DNA of 64,000 bases from Nannobrachium achirus. Lineage: Eukaryota > Chordata > Actinopteri > Myctophiformes > Myctophidae. Positions 63,832 through 64,000 of the stretch are shown one piece after another. The first letter of the stretch is position 1. Each line of letters opens with the position of its first letter. The notes under the pieces were generated by a model. That model was not told the origin of the DNA. It saw nothing but the letters and a program-made list of their open reading frames with translations, and made no database searches. The translations under genes and the position numbers were made by a program. The stretch spans positions 11,447,083 to 11,511,082 of the forward strand of contig OY997655.1 in assembly GCA_963921795.1 (NCBI GenBank), read 5' to 3'.

Positions 63832-64000
63832 ACCAGTGGTGCCCAAATCTTTTCATATCAAGGACCCCAGATCACATATTTGTCCATAGTCGCAGACCCC
63901 CATCTGAACATATGTGGTGCCAGGGACCTCCACACAGATTTATGTTGTTAAAATCTTTCAAAAATATAAAAAAAAAAGTTTTCCCTCAATATTTTTTAAA
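63832..64000. mobile_element. hAT end fragment at window edge
   Basis: CCAGTGGTGCCCAAATCTTT, CAAGGACCCCAGATCAC and CAGACCCCCATCTGAAC match the family at 32203 and 40920; cut by the window end. Confidence 0.65.

Overview
The window looks like intron-rich, repeat-rich vertebrate DNA, most likely from a ray-finned (teleost) fish. The evidence is small exons with GT-AG introns, very dense (CA)n and (CGCA)n microsatellites, many short non-autonomous DNA transposons of hAT type (8-bp target duplications) and TTAA type, L2-like LINE scraps, tRNA-derived SINE remains and one intact Penelope-like retroelement. I cannot name the species.

One host gene was found: kif19, a kinesin-8 family motor, on the minus strand. 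Twenty coding exons were placed between 40027 and 1383. Each has AG/GT borders, their phases join without a break, and together they encode 995 residues plus a stop. The visible part starts just before the motor-core segment MVVLMDPMEDP. It carries the P-loop (split over an intron), switch I, switch II, the neck and coiled-coil region and the basic C-terminal tail. The first roughly 40 residues were not found. They must lie in 40.0-64.0 kb unrecognised, or beyond the window, so the 24 kb right of 40027 is read as first intron or upstream DNA. It holds no other gene that I can support.

Layout: 1-1.4 kb holds the gene's 3' flank, with a tandem array that repeats the end of the coding sequence and its stop. 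1.4-14.3 kb holds tail and coiled-coil exons with small introns. 14.3-19.9 kb is a three-layer nest: a teleost dispersed repeat, split by a terminal-inverted-repeat element, itself split by the Penelope-like element. 20-40 kb holds motor exons in long introns full of inverted-repeat elements and (CA)n tracts. 40-64 kb holds only repeats.

Two patterns stand out. First, at least seven kif19 exons carry tandem duplications that start in or at the exon's 3' edge, copy the 5' splice site and run into the intron; the terminal exon does the same with its stop codon. Second, a palindrome of about 50-90 bp with arms like AGCAGATCTACAAGCTCAC occurs some 35-40 times, whole or as half-arms. It often sits at or near the middle of elements whose outer ends belong to different transposon families.
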